The notes below the pieces were generated by a model, which ran no database searches, was not told where the DNA came from, and saw nothing but the letters and a program-made list of their open reading frames with translations. The translations under genes and the position numbers were made by a program. From JAENVU01 sp963801105 (GTDB lineage: Bacteria > Actinomycetota > Acidimicrobiia > IMCC26256 > JAENVU01), in assembly GCA_963801105.1 (NCBI GenBank), contig CAWDDH010000003.1, positions 1,426,001 through 1,490,000 on the forward strand: DNA of 64,000 nucleotides. Direction: 5' to 3'. Within the stretch, counting starts at the first letter, position 1. The number at the start of each line of letters is the position of its first letter. Positions 34,670-43,347 of the stretch are shown here, piece after piece.

Positions 34670-35420
34670 CGGGCGACGAGGACCAGCCCGACCCGGCGCC
34701 CTGCACCATGCCGAAGGGACCCGCCGGCCACCGGTAGCAGTCCGTCATCAGCTGGTCGACCTCCTCGGCCGTCGCGATGCCCTCGTTCACGACCTGCTGC
34801 GCCTCGGCGATCATCGCGAAGTACACCCGGTTGGCCACGTAGCCCCAGGCCATCGCGGTGTCCTGGACCACGACGGGATGCTTGCCGCACCGCGCCGCGG
34901 CCTCCGAGACGGTCGCGACCGTCGCGTCGCTGGTCGCGCGCGTCCGCACGATCTCGGCCAGCTTCATGACCGGTGCCGGCGACGCCCAGTGCCACCCGAT
35001 GACCTGCTCGGGCCGGTCGGTTGCCGCGCCCATGGCCTGGATCGGGAAGCCGGAGCTGTTCGAGCACAGGATCGTGTGCGGGGGCGCCGCCGCGTCGAGG
35101 TCCCGGAACACACGGATCTTCAGATCGAGCCGTTCGGGGACCGCCTCGACGACGAGATCGGTCGACGCCGCCGCGGCGAAGTCCTCGGAGAACGTGAGTC
35201 GAGCCAGCGCGGCGTCGGCCTCGGCGCGGGTGAGCTTGGCGCGCTCGACCGCCGAGTCGAGTCCGTAGCGCCCGACGGTCGCATGCTCGTGTCCCGCGGT
35301 CAGCGCCGCGGGGTCGATGTCGTAGACCACGACGTCGTACCCGGCGATCGCGCAGACCTGCGCGATGCCGCCGCCCATGACGCCCGCGCCGAGCACGCCG
35401 ATCGATCGGATGTCGCCCAT
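34656..35420 (-). CDS. 3-hydroxyacyl-CoA dehydrogenase family protein
   Basis: 254 residues. Rossmann motif SIGVLGAGVMGGGIAQVCA, then VVEAVPERLDLKIRVFRDL, SNSSGFPIQ, and the catalytic-region H in GWHWASPAPVMKLAEIV; the C-terminal helical part has NRVYFAMIAEAQQVV and WPAGPFGMVQGAGSGW. It probably oxidises 3-hydroxyacyl-CoA (beta-oxidation or hydroxybutyryl-CoA). It is shorter than the usual ~285 residues, but the ending fits a subgroup that stops near GPFGMV. Convergent overlap with the acetyltransferase gene. Confidence 0.85.
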   Translation of the reverse strand: MGDIRSIGVLGAGVMGGGIAQVCAIAGYDVVVYDIDPAALTAGHEHATVGRYGLDSAVERAKLTRAEADAALARLTFSEDFAAAASTDLVVEAVPERLDLKIRVFRDLDAAAPPHTILCSNSSGFPIQAMGAATDRPEQVIGWHWASPAPVMKLAEIVRTRATSDATVATVSEAAARCGKHPVVVQDTAMAWGYVANRVYFAMIAEAQQVVNEGIATAEEVDQLMTDCYRWPAGPFGMVQGAGSGWSSSPVRTT

Positions 35421-35448
35421 TACCGCTCCTTCGAGTTCGTGGAGGGCG

Positions 35449-36722
35449 TCAGTCCAGACCGGGGAGGTCGATCCGCGCCAGCCACAGTCCCGGGGCGTCG
35501 AGCTCGTTGGGCGTGGGCAGGAGCTCGGGATCGCTCCAGAGCCGGTTGAGCCCGGCCATACCGGCCCGCTCCACCACTCCGGTGCAGAACGCCTGCCCGC
35601 GTTCGTAGTGGCTCCGGTCGAGCTCGACGCCGAGCATGCCCTCGACGAATCGACCGGCTTCCCCTCGCTCCACGTGGTGACGTCGGAGCGCCTCGTGGAT
35701 GCGAGCCGCGTCGGGGATCAGCTGCTCGGCGATCTGCTCCGAGACGACGTCCGCGTGTCCCTCGATGACCATCGTGAACTGCTGGTTGCGTTCGAGGATC
35801 GCACGCTGCTCGTCGTTGCGGAGCGCGCTGAGGAGCACGTCGGGTCGTTGCGCGAGGCGCGCCATGGTCTCCGGGTCGCTGGGATCGACGTCGCCGAACG
35901 CGGCGTCGAAGGCCTCGGGGTCGAGCGAGAACGCCGCGACGTAGTCCCCGCGATCTGGATCAGCCGCTCGCGTACCCACGGATGCGTCCGTTGCGCGGCG
36001 CGGACGGTTTCGCCGATCGCAACGGCGAGGGACACATCGCGGCGTTCCAGTGACCACGCGTCGGCGAAGCGGTCGATGTTCGGTGCGACGAAGGTGATCG
36101 TCGGGGCATCGGTGGATGGCAGCGGGAGGTCGAAGGCCCCGAGCGCGTACTGCGCCAGGTAGCCGACCATGGATCCGGTCTGCGCGCCGAGCAGCAGCGG
36201 GCCGAGCATGCCCATCAAGCCGCGCATGCCGCCGGCGCCGACGGGCAGACCGAGCCCGCTCGTCAGCTGCTCCACCTCCGCATCGTCGGCGGCGTCGAGG
36301 TCCGCCGCCAGCGACTCCTGCATGGTCGTCGCGAGGGTCTCGAGGACCGGGCGGAGCCCTTCCAGGTGTCGCCGGGCCCAGGCGCGTCGGTCGAGGACCT
36401 CGACAGGCAGCGTCAGCACGTCGTCGCGGCCCGTCGCGGACATCACGGGCCCGAGCGCCGTGTGGGCCAGCTCGACGAACTCGGCCCGGGTGGCGTCGTC
36501 GATCGTCTGGTCGGCGTCGTCCTCGACGGCCACCTGCTCGGCGACCTGCCGGGCGATCTCCCAGTTGAGCGGTCCGGGGGACTGCAGGATCCGCATCGCC
36601 TCGTTGAGGTCGATCCCGGACAGGTCGAACGGCAGGCCCATGCCCGCGAGCGGGTTGGCGAAGGGATTGGCGAACGGGTCGTCCGGCTCGTCCTCGCCCC
36701 CGGTTTGAGGATCGTCGGTCAC
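35449..36722 (-). CDS. DUF2342 zinc-dependent metalloprotease-like protein, frameshifted
   Basis: About 424 residues once corrected. Part 1: acidic start, GMGLPFDLSGIDLNEAMRIL, and GQ-rich LLLGAQTGSMVGYLAQYALG typical of this actinobacterial family; part 2: FTMVIEGHADVV, the E-G-H motif where the metal site is expected. The frame breaks at CCCC 35946-35949: a fifth C (G on the coding strand) would join LIQIAG to DYVAAFSLDP. Family members are annotated as zincin-like or F420-associated, but no activity is proven. The downstream dehydrogenase starts 28 bases after its stop. Confidence 0.78.
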
Positions 36723-36743
36723 GCGGTCAGTCTAGGGAGACTC

Positions 36744-37790
36744 ATGAGCCCCTCCTCCGTCGCCGCATCGGTCGCCGTCACCGGCGCGGCCGGGTTCGTC
36801 GGCTCCCGTCTTCTCCCCGCACTGACGGCGGCCGGGGTCCCGCGCATCGTCGGCCTGGACGTCCGCGACCCGTCGCGTACCGGGCCCGGCGTGGAGCATC
36901 ACCTGGTCGACGTCGCCGGGCGCGACCTCGAGGCCTTCCTCCGGGGCGTCGACACCGTGGTGCACCTTGCCGCCGTGGTGGACCCGATCGTCGACGATGC
37001 GCTGATGGCTCGCGTCAACATCGAGGGAACCCGCCGGGTGCTCGCCGCCGCGTCGACCGTCGGCATTCGCAAGGTGGTGCGGGTCTCGACCGCGTCCGTC
37101 TACGGCGCGTGGCCCGGCAATCCCGTGCCGCTGACCGAGGACGCCGCGTTGCGCCCGAGTCCCGGCTTCGGCCCCGCGATCCACGCCGCGGAGGTCGAGC
37201 GCCTCCTGCAGGAGTGGGGGCACGAGCATCCCGACGCGGCCGTGACGGTGCTGCGGGCCGCGCCGGTGCTCGGCGTCGGCGCCGAGCACCTCTTCGCCCG
37301 GTTGCTCGCCGGCCGTCGCCGGCCCCGGGTTCGGGGAGAGGGTGCACCCGTCCAGGTCCTGCACGTGGACGATCTGGTCTCCGCGCTCGTCGACGCTGTG
37401 GTCGAGGACCGCGCCGGGGTCTACGACGTCGCCGCCCCGGGCTGGCTCGCCACCGACGAGGTGCGAGCGCTGTTGCCCCAGGGTTCGCTGCCGGCGGTTC
37501 CCCTCGACGTGTTGCGTGGGGTCTTCACCCGGTCCTGGCGTGCGGGTCTCGGCGACGTCCCGCCGGCGGTGCTGCCGTACCTCGTGCATCCCTGGGTCGT
37601 CGCCACGGATCGGCTGGAGGCGACGGGATGGCGGGCGCGCCACAGCAACGAGGAGACCTTGCTCGAGACCTACGACTCGATGCCCTCGGGTGGGCCGTCC
37701 CCGGCGGTCGTGGCCGGCGCGGCCGGTGCCGCGGCGATCGGCGTGGCCGGGGGCCTCGCGCTCCGACGTCTGCTGCGTCGGCGTTCCTAG
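36744..37790 (+). CDS. NAD-dependent epimerase/dehydratase (extended SDR)
   Basis: 348 residues. Nucleotide motif VTGAAGFVGSRLLPAL, DTVVHLAAVVDP, SVYGAWPG (the usual YxxxK site is degraded: A-I-H-A-A-E where Y-x-x-S-K is expected), and VQVLHVDDLVSALVDA. The C-terminus ends in a hydrophobic Gly/Ala stretch and basic tail (AAAIGVAGGLALRRLLRRRS), suggesting a membrane anchor. Sugar-nucleotide or sterol-like substrate possible. ATG 36744 has GGGAG five bases upstream. Confidence 0.83.
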   Translation: MSPSSVAASVAVTGAAGFVGSRLLPALTAAGVPRIVGLDVRDPSRTGPGVEHHLVDVAGRDLEAFLRGVDTVVHLAAVVDPIVDDALMARVNIEGTRRVLAAASTVGIRKVVRVSTASVYGAWPGNPVPLTEDAALRPSPGFGPAIHAAEVERLLQEWGHEHPDAAVTVLRAAPVLGVGAEHLFARLLAGRRRPRVRGEGAPVQVLHVDDLVSALVDAVVEDRAGVYDVAAPGWLATDEVRALLPQGSLPAVPLDVLRGVFTRSWRAGLGDVPPAVLPYLVHPWVVATDRLEATGWRARHSNEETLLETYDSMPSGGPSPAVVAGAAGAAAIGVAGGLALRRLLRRRS

Positions 37791-37828
37791 CGCGGTGACC
37801 TCGAGCAGGCCGGGGAGGTCCCGGCCGC

Positions 37829-38728
37829 TCAGTCCTCGTCGTGGCGGAGCACCACGGTGCGCGACCGGACCGGCCGGCCCGGCGCGCTGTTCGGCACGGC
37901 GACCGCGCGACATGCCGGTCGCGTGCGCTCGGTCCGTGACGAAGAGGGATCGCGCGCCAGTCGCGCCAGGTGGCGGAGCGACCGGAATCCCGATGCGGGA
38001 GACGCGTGCGACGCGCCGGCGCGCCGGCGCTCCAGCCGATACGGGATCTCCACCAGGGAGCGCCACCTGCCCTTGGCGAGCACGTCGACGAGGACCCGGA
38101 ATCCCTGAGGTGCGAGATCCACGCCGTCGAGCACGTCCAGGCGGAGACCGAAGAGACCGCTTCCGGGATCCGTCGTGCGGCGCAACCGGGGGAGCGCGAG
38201 GCGGGTGAGGTCCCTGGCGGCCGCGGCCGCACACCGCCGCCGGCGGCTCTCCATCCCGGTAGCGGCACCGCTGGCGAGATAGCGCGTCCCGACGACGACG
38301 TCGCCGCTGCCGTCGAGCAGGACGCGGGCCATGGGAGCAAGCAGCTCGGGTGGGTGTTGGAGGTCTGCGTCGATGCAGAGCACCACGGCCCCGCGTGCTG
38401 CGATGAAACCCGCGCCCAGCGCACCGGCTGGACCCCCGGTCCGGGTCCCCGGGCTCCGATGGACGAGGCGGACAGTGTGCCCGTGCGCCTCGTGCCACGC
38501 GATCGCCTCGCGGGTCCGGTCATCCGAGTCGTCCACGAACAGGATCTCGTAGCGGTAGCCGGCCGGGCCGAGCGTTCGCCGAATGCGCTCGACCAACTCG
38601 TCGATCGTGCTCTCCTCGTTCCGGGTCGGCACGATGACCGTCACGTCGAGGAACCTTGCCGGCGCCGACGTGGGGGCGCCCGAGGTCCGTTCCGACGGGT
38701 GGTCGTTGACGAGATGCAATCCGGTCAT
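37829..38728 (-). CDS. GT2 polyprenyl-phosphate glycosyltransferase (DPM1-like)
   Basis: 299 residues: FLDVTVIVPTRNEESTIDELVERI, EILFVDDSDD, GTRTGGPAGALGAGFIAARG, LCIDADLQHPPELLAPM (the DAD-like metal motif), VVVGTRYLASG, and LFGLRLDVLDGVDLAPQGFRVLVDVLAKG. These match dolichol-phosphate mannose synthase-like enzymes that charge polyprenyl phosphate with a sugar. It ends in a basic, Ser/Arg-rich tail instead of a GtrA domain. ATG 38728 was chosen because homology begins soon after; GAGGA upstream. Some 144 bases upstream (38729-38872) show no gene. Confidence 0.85.
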   Translation of the reverse strand: MTGLHLVNDHPSERTSGAPTSAPARFLDVTVIVPTRNEESTIDELVERIRRTLGPAGYRYEILFVDDSDDRTREAIAWHEAHGHTVRLVHRSPGTRTGGPAGALGAGFIAARGAVVLCIDADLQHPPELLAPMARVLLDGSGDVVVGTRYLASGAATGMESRRRRCAAAAARDLTRLALPRLRRTTDPGSGLFGLRLDVLDGVDLAPQGFRVLVDVLAKGRWRSLVEIPYRLERRRAGASHASPASGFRSLRHLARLARDPSSSRTERTRPACRAVAVPNSAPGRPVRSRTVVLRHDED

Positions 38729-38872
38729 GGTGGATCCTCGACGGGGTTCGGTGTCGGGTCCGTTGTACCGGTGCGAGGTGAAGTCCGGGTGACGAACGGG
38801 TGTCCGCGGGACGGCGTCGGGAGGAAGAAGCTGCGCCGCGCCGCGTCCGGACACCCAGAGTGACGGCGACGG

Positions 38873-39931
38873 TCAGGAGTGCCTGGCGTCCACGACGTGC
38901 TCGGCCCGCCACTCGTCCCACTCGGGAGTGAAGTATCGCACGCGCGTCTTCTTGTACTCCTTGACCGACCACAGGAGCGCGTACTCGTCGACGCCGGTCT
39001 CGGAGGCGATCGCCTCGATCACGGCCTCGCAGTCCCGGCCCGTGCGCCCGTGGACCATGGTGAACACGGTGTAGGGCCAGTCCTCGTAGGTCGGCCGGCG
39101 GTAGCAGTGCGAGACGGCCGCGAAGCCGGCCATCTGCGGTCCGATCTCGGCGAGCTCGTCCTCGGGCACCGCCCAGACGCCCATCGCGTTGGCCTTGAAC
39201 CCTGCGGTGCGGTGGTTCATCACCGCGGCGAAGCGGCGCATCAGCTTGCGCTCGGCGAAGGACCGGAGCGTCGCGAGGAGCTGGTCTTCGGTCGTGCCGA
39301 TCTGCTCGGCGAGCACCGCGAACGGGCGTGGGACCATCGGCAGGTCCTCCTGCGCGATCCGGATCGCCGCGATCTCGAGGGCGGAGAGGTCCGGTGCCTC
39401 CATGTCCGGGCGGCGCTCGGGCTTCTCGTTCTCGAGGACCTCGGCCTTGGCATCGGCCGCGGTCGTGCCCGTCATGTCGAGCTTGACGCCGATCTTGTAG
39501 AGCTGGAGCGTCGGCAGCGGTCGGGTGACCAGCGCGCCCGAGTCCCGGTGCAGCACGTCGAGATGGGTCTCGAAGTCCTCACCCGGTGGGACCGCGAGCG
39601 TGTACCAGAGGTTGTAGGCGTGGTTGCGCTTGTAGTTGTGGCTCACGCCCGGGTGCGCGCTGATGACGGCGGCGGCCTCGTCCACCCGGTCGGGATCGAT
39701 CTTGGCCGCCACCAGTGCCGACGAGTACCCGAGCGCACGGGTGTCGAAGATCGCCGAGAGCTGGCGCAGCACGCCGGCGTCCTTGGCGGCGCGCAGCTCG
39801 GTCAGGACCTGCTCCTCGGTCGTCCCGAGGCGCTCCGCGAGCGTGGCGTAGGGCGTGGCGTCGAGTGGGAACGACCACTGCACCGCGTTGAGGAGCTCGG
39901 CATCCAGGTCGGTGACGTCCATGGGTCCCAT
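38873..39931 (-). CDS. fused AhbA-AhbB-like siroheme decarboxylase (Lrp/AsnC fold)
   Basis: 352 residues made of two similar halves, each an HTH plus an AsnC-type beta-alpha domain. Half 1: LLNAVQWSFPLDATPYATLAERLG, then VSHNYKRNHAYNLWYTLAVP. Half 2: AIRIAQEDLPMVPRPFAVLAEQIG, then VSHCYRRPTYEDWPYTVFTMVHG. These match the AhbA/AhbB and NirDLGH families, which decarboxylate siroheme on the way to heme by the alternative route or to heme d1. They are usually two proteins. No other heme gene is adjacent. A plain Lrp-type regulator is the alternative, but the paired histidine-rich strands favour the enzyme. Confidence 0.8.
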   Translation of the reverse strand: MGPMDVTDLDAELLNAVQWSFPLDATPYATLAERLGTTEEQVLTELRAAKDAGVLRQLSAIFDTRALGYSSALVAAKIDPDRVDEAAAVISAHPGVSHNYKRNHAYNLWYTLAVPPGEDFETHLDVLHRDSGALVTRPLPTLQLYKIGVKLDMTGTTAADAKAEVLENEKPERRPDMEAPDLSALEIAAIRIAQEDLPMVPRPFAVLAEQIGTTEDQLLATLRSFAERKLMRRFAAVMNHRTAGFKANAMGVWAVPEDELAEIGPQMAGFAAVSHCYRRPTYEDWPYTVFTMVHGRTGRDCEAVIEAIASETGVDEYALLWSVKEYKKTRVRYFTPEWDEWRAEHVVDARHS

Positions 39932-39981
39932 TCTCGCGCCCGATCGCCGCGCGCGTCCGACCGAGGTGATCTCGCCCGACG

Positions 39982-41154
39982 TCAGGAGCCCGCGTGGACC
40001 GCGAGCGGTGCGACGCTGCTCCGGGCGGGCTCGGGTCCGCCCGATCCGGTGTCGTCGAGCTCGGCGGCCAGGCGGAGGGTTCCCTCCCCCTTGCGGTGGA
40101 CGGTGAGGATGACGCGGGTGCCGGCGAGCCGGCGCCGGAGCTCGTAGACGAGGACGGCGGTGTCGGGGGTCTCGACGCCGTCGATCCGGGTGATCCGGTC
40201 GCCGGCGAGGATCCCGGCCCGCGCCGCGCCGGAATCAGCGACCACCTCGGTCACCGACACGCCATCGGGCCCGTCGGTCGCGCGCACGCCGAGTGCACCG
40301 TGGGACGCGTGTCCCCGTTCGGAGAGTTGGGTCGCGACGTCGCCGGCCATGTCGCTGGGCAGCACCGAGGTGCGCGCCGGTGCCGAGGCGCTCGACGCGA
40401 GGATCCCGACGACCCGTCCCTCCCGGTCCACCAGGGCGCCGCCGCGCGCGTCGTCGGCGAGCTCGCTGCTGGTGGTGATCACGCCCGCGTGCGAGTAGCC
40501 GGCGGCGTCGGTCATCCAGCCGCCGACCGCGGTGACGACGCCGCTCGTGACCCACGGCCGGGCGGAGGTGCGACCGACCGCGACCACCCAGTCGCCGGGT
40601 CGCACCGCGTCGGTGTCGCTCCAGCGCACGGGTCGGGCTCGGAGGGAACGGACGTCGAGCAGGACGAGGCCCGTCACGGGGTCCCGGCCGCGGACCTCGG
40701 CGGAGTGGCGTTTGCCGTCGGCGGTGGTCACCGCGACCGAACCCGTCGCGACCGGGTCGACCACGACGTCGGTCGTGGTGAGGATCTCGTGGCTCGACAC
40801 GGCAACCCCGGATCCGCGCCGCTCGGTGCCGCCGCTGGTCGCGATCACGGCCGTGATGGCCGGCGCCACCGACGCCGCCACGCCGGCGGCGTCGCGGACT
40901 GCCGTCGTTTCCGCACGGCGAGCGGCGGTGTCGGGGGTGAAGGCGCCCGCGAGGCCGAGCACCGTCACCGCGGCGACGGCGCCGATCGTCCCGGCGGAGA
41001 GGGCCAGAGCGACATCGCGCCGGAAGGCGCTGCGGACCCGGCGGGGGGCGGCGGTCCGGCGTGCACCCGCCAGCTCGGACGGATGGATCCACGGCCGGTC
41101 CAGCGGATGGGGCGGCGGCCGGGTGCCTTCGTCCTCAGGATCGGTTCCCGGCAT
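39982..41154 (-). CDS. HtrA-like PDZ protein with degenerate active site
   Basis: 390 residues: Pro-rich cytoplasmic start, one membrane helix (LALSAGTIGAVAAVTVLGLAGAF), a trypsin-like domain, and a C-terminal PDZ domain (LGVRATDGPDGVSVTEVV to RITRIDGVETPD). All three triad positions appear lost: T-N-x-H-V-V is TTTDVVV, D-L-A-V-L-K-V is GLVLLDV, and G-N-S-G-G-P-L is DARGGALV. So it is probably a pseudoprotease acting as a PDZ scaffold or chaperone. Divergent from moaE. Confidence 0.82.
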   Translation of the reverse strand: MPGTDPEDEGTRPPPHPLDRPWIHPSELAGARRTAAPRRVRSAFRRDVALALSAGTIGAVAAVTVLGLAGAFTPDTAARRAETTAVRDAAGVAASVAPAITAVIATSGGTERRGSGVAVSSHEILTTTDVVVDPVATGSVAVTTADGKRHSAEVRGRDPVTGLVLLDVRSLRARPVRWSDTDAVRPGDWVVAVGRTSARPWVTSGVVTAVGGWMTDAAGYSHAGVITTSSELADDARGGALVDREGRVVGILASSASAPARTSVLPSDMAGDVATQLSERGHASHGALGVRATDGPDGVSVTEVVADSGAARAGILAGDRITRIDGVETPDTAVLVYELRRRLAGTRVILTVHRKGEGTLRLAAELDDTGSGGPEPARSSVAPLAVHAGS

Positions 41155-41221
41155 TTTCGGGAGTGTACCGACGGTCGATCGTCCGGAAGCCGCGGCCCGG
41201 AGGTCGCGGCCGCACCTCCCT

Positions 41222-41227
41222 TACACT
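41222..41227 (+). promoter_or_regulatory. -10 element (TACACT) for leaderless moaE
   Basis: TACACT fits TAnnnT, six bases before GTG 41234, with no Shine-Dalgarno sequence. It suggests a leaderless message. Confidence 0.5.
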
Positions 41228-41233
41228 GGCGTC

Positions 41234-41704
41234 GTGATCGAACCGACCGCGGGCGGAGACTGGGTGGCGCTCGGCGTCGAGCCCTTGGCGGTCGTCGCGG
41301 CGACGCAGTGGGCAACGGTTCCGGAGGCAGGCGCGGTCGTCACCTTTCTGGGGGTCGTCCGCGACCATGCCGACGGTCGGGCGGGCGTGACCTCGCTCAC
41401 CTACGAGGCCTACGACGACGTCGCGCTGGCGTCGATGGCGGCGATCGTCGCCGAGGCCCGTCGGCGGTGGCCCGACCTCTCCCGTGTCGCGGTGCTGCAT
41501 CGAACCGGTGAGATCGCGTTGAGTGACGCGTCGGTCGCGGTGGTCGTATCGAGCCCGCACCGGGGCGACGCGTTCGACGCGGCCCGCTTCTGCATCGACA
41601 CGCTGAAGGCGTCGGTGCCGATCTGGAAGCAGGAGCACTGGGAGGGCGGCGACGACTGGGCCCTCGGCGCGCAGGAGATCCGCGCGATCGGACCCCGGGG
41701 CTGA
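41234..41704 (+). CDS. moaE: molybdopterin synthase catalytic subunit MoaE
   Basis: 156 residues: GAVVTFLGVVRDHADGRAGVTSLTYEAYDDVA, VAVLHRTGEIALSDASVAVVVSSPHRGDAFDAARFCIDTLK, and the active-site lysines in VPIWKQEHWEGG. It adds sulfur from MoaD to cyclic pyranopterin to form molybdopterin. No moaD lies next to it. The GTG is the only start compatible with the leaderless -10. A small membrane-protein gene begins one base after its stop. Confidence 0.92.
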   Translation: MIEPTAGGDWVALGVEPLAVVAATQWATVPEAGAVVTFLGVVRDHADGRAGVTSLTYEAYDDVALASMAAIVAEARRRWPDLSRVAVLHRTGEIALSDASVAVVVSSPHRGDAFDAARFCIDTLKASVPIWKQEHWEGGDDWALGAQEIRAIGPRG

Positions 41705-41705
41705 C

Positions 41706-41876
41706 ATGGCCTTCCTGGCGCTCGCCCTCGCACTCATCCTGATCGGAGTCACGGTCGTGCTCATCCGGCACCGTCGCCCGCGTGGCATGCACGCGGGGAT
41801 CGAGGAATTCGCCGCCCGCCGCCAGGCGCTCGCTCCCGACGGGCCGCCCCGGACACGAGGTCGGCGCGCTGGCTAA
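41706..41876 (+). CDS. small membrane protein (56 aa)
   Basis: 56 codons: an N-terminal hydrophobic helix (MAFLALALALILIGVTVVLI), then a basic, Arg-rich tail (RHRRPRGMHAGIEEFAARR). It sits between moaE and mreB; its 3' end overlaps the mreB region. GC-rich third positions support coding. No family recognised. Confidence 0.55.
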   Translation: MAFLALALALILIGVTVVLIRHRRPRGMHAGIEEFAARRQALAPDGPPRTRGRRAG

Positions 41877-42876
41877 GGACCTCGCGATCGATCTCGGCAC
41901 GGCGAACACCCTGGTGTACTCGCGCGGCCAGGGCATCATCCTCAACGAACCCACGGTGATCGCGCTCAACAGCCGGTCGAACGACGTCCTGGCGATGGGC
42001 CACGAGGCGTGGCAGATGATCGGCCGGACCCCGGGCTACATCGTCGCGGTCCGACCGCTGCGCGGCGGGGCGATCACGGATTACGAGATCACCCAGCGCA
42101 TGATCCGGCTGCTGTTCCAGCGCGCCGGGGTCTCGCGGCTCTCGCGGGCCCGCGTGCTGATCTGCGTCCCCTCGGCGATCACCCACGTCGAGCAGCGCGC
42201 CGTGCTCGAGGCGGCGCGCCTCGCGGGCGCGGCGTCCACCTATCTGCTCGAGCAGCCCATGGCGGCCGCGATCGGGGCGGGGCTCCCGATCCACGAGCCG
42301 CTCGGCAACATGGTCGTCGACATCGGCGGCGGCACGACCGAGGTCGCGGTCATCTCGCTGCGCGGGGTCGTCGCCCTCGAGGCGGTGCGGGTCGGCTCGT
42401 TCGACATCGACGCCGCGATCCAGGCATACGTCCGCCGTGAGTACGGGATCGCGATCGGGGAGCGGACCGCAGAGGAGATCAAGCTCGCGATCGGCTCGGC
42501 GTTCCCCACTCCCGACGAGTTCAAGGCGGAGGTGCGCGGGCGCGACCTCATGAGCGGCCTGCCCAAGACGGTGATCCTCACCCCCGAGGAGGTCCGCGAG
42601 GCGATCGAGGAGCAGGTGCGCTCCATCTGCGACGCGGTGATCGCGGCGCTGGCGCAGACCCCGCCCGAGCTCGCGCACGACCTCATCATCCACGGCATCC
42701 ATCTCGTCGGCGGCGGCGGCATGTTGCGGGGCCTGGACCTGCGGATCGCGCAGGAGACCAAGCTGCCCGTGCACCTCGTCGATGCACCCCTCGAATGCGT
42801 CGTTCTCGGCGCCGGTCGCTGCGTCGAGATCTTCGACCAGGTCGAGGACATGTTCATGCGCCGCCCCCGCACCTAG
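41782..42876 (+). CDS. mreB: actin-like cell-shape protein MreB
   Basis: Actin-fold ATPase: phosphate-1 AIDLGTANTLVYSRG, phosphate-2 VVDIGGGTTEVAVISL, adenosine motif LVGGGGMLRGLDLRI, plus PSAITHVEQRAVLEAA and EQPMAAAIGAGLPI. It polymerises under the membrane to guide peptidoglycan synthesis in rod-shaped cells. The first standard start is GTG 41782, but homology begins at LAKDLAIDLG; a CTG at 41869 with GAGG eight bases upstream would give the usual N-terminus. So the true start may be non-standard. No mreC or mreD follows. Confidence 0.9.
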   Translation: MACTRGSRNSPPAARRSLPTGRPGHEVGALAKDLAIDLGTANTLVYSRGQGIILNEPTVIALNSRSNDVLAMGHEAWQMIGRTPGYIVAVRPLRGGAITDYEITQRMIRLLFQRAGVSRLSRARVLICVPSAITHVEQRAVLEAARLAGAASTYLLEQPMAAAIGAGLPIHEPLGNMVVDIGGGTTEVAVISLRGVVALEAVRVGSFDIDAAIQAYVRREYGIAIGERTAEEIKLAIGSAFPTPDEFKAEVRGRDLMSGLPKTVILTPEEVREAIEEQVRSICDAVIAALAQTPPELAHDLIIHGIHLVGGGGMLRGLDLRIAQETKLPVHLVDAPLECVVLGAGRCVEIFDQVEDMFMRRPRT

Positions 42877-42891
42877 ACCTCAGAGGAGGTC
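42876..42891. repeat. hairpin repeat copy 1 (GACCTCAGAGGAGGTC)
   Basis: Six-bp arms GACCTC/GAGGTC around AGAG, overlapping the last base of mreB. An identical copy lies 90 bases downstream, at the stop of the convergent HEAT-repeat gene. Possibly a bidirectional termination hairpin; there is no T tract. Confidence 0.45.
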
Positions 42892-42965
42892 GGCGGAGCG
42901 GAGCGGCGTCGACTGGCGGAGCGGCGAGCGGCCGCGAGGCGGGTATCCCGTCGAGCAGCGAGCGC

Positions 42966-42981
42966 GACCTCAGAGGAGGTC
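42966..42981. repeat. hairpin repeat copy 2 (GACCTCAGAGGAGGTC)
   Basis: Identical to the copy at 42876-42891; it contains the TGA of the HEAT-repeat gene on the minus strand. Confidence 0.45.
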
Positions 42982-43347
42982 GTCGGCGGCCTGGCGGGTC
43001 TGCCAGTCGGGGTCGTCTCGGGCCGCGGCGAGCGCGGCGTCGACCTCGGGGCCCTCGAACGGCGCGAGTGCGAGCACGGCGCGGCGGCGGATCGCCGGGC
43101 GGTCGGTGCAGGCCGCGAGGATCGTCGGGAGCCCGGCCGGGTCTCCGAGGGCGCCGAGCGCGGCGACGGCCGACTCGCGGACGAGCGGATCCACATGGCG
43201 CGCAGCCTCGACCAGCCCGGCCACGACCCGCCGGCGGCCGGCTTCGCGCCAGCGGATCTCCCCGGCGGCCCAGCACGCGGTCTCGGCCACCAAGGGCTCC
43301 GGATCGGCGAAGAGGCGGGTGAGCCGGGTGGGTGCGGGCGAGGGCAC
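42970..43347 (-). CDS. HEAT-repeat protein (part with a standard start)
   Basis: 125 residues from GTG 43347, made of HEAT/PBS-lyase-type helical repeats: LTRLFADPEPLVAETACWAAGEI, EAARHVDPLVRESAVAALGALGD and ALAAARDDPDWQTRQAADDLL. Such repeats bind proteins or scaffold enzymes. GTG 43347 is the first standard start, but the same frame is open and repeat-like for about 100 codons more upstream (see next entry), so this is probably only the C-terminal half. It converges with mreB. Confidence 0.6.
   Translation of the reverse strand: MPSPAPTRLTRLFADPEPLVAETACWAAGEIRWREAGRRRVVAGLVEAARHVDPLVRESAVAALGALGDPAGLPTILAACTDRPAIRRRAVLALAPFEGPEVDAALAAARDDPDWQTRQAADDLL

Noticed and set aside
35940..35955. 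Programmed ribosomal frameshift in the DUF2342 gene
   Set aside because: No slippery heptamer or downstream structure evident, and six other genes show similar indels, so error is simpler.
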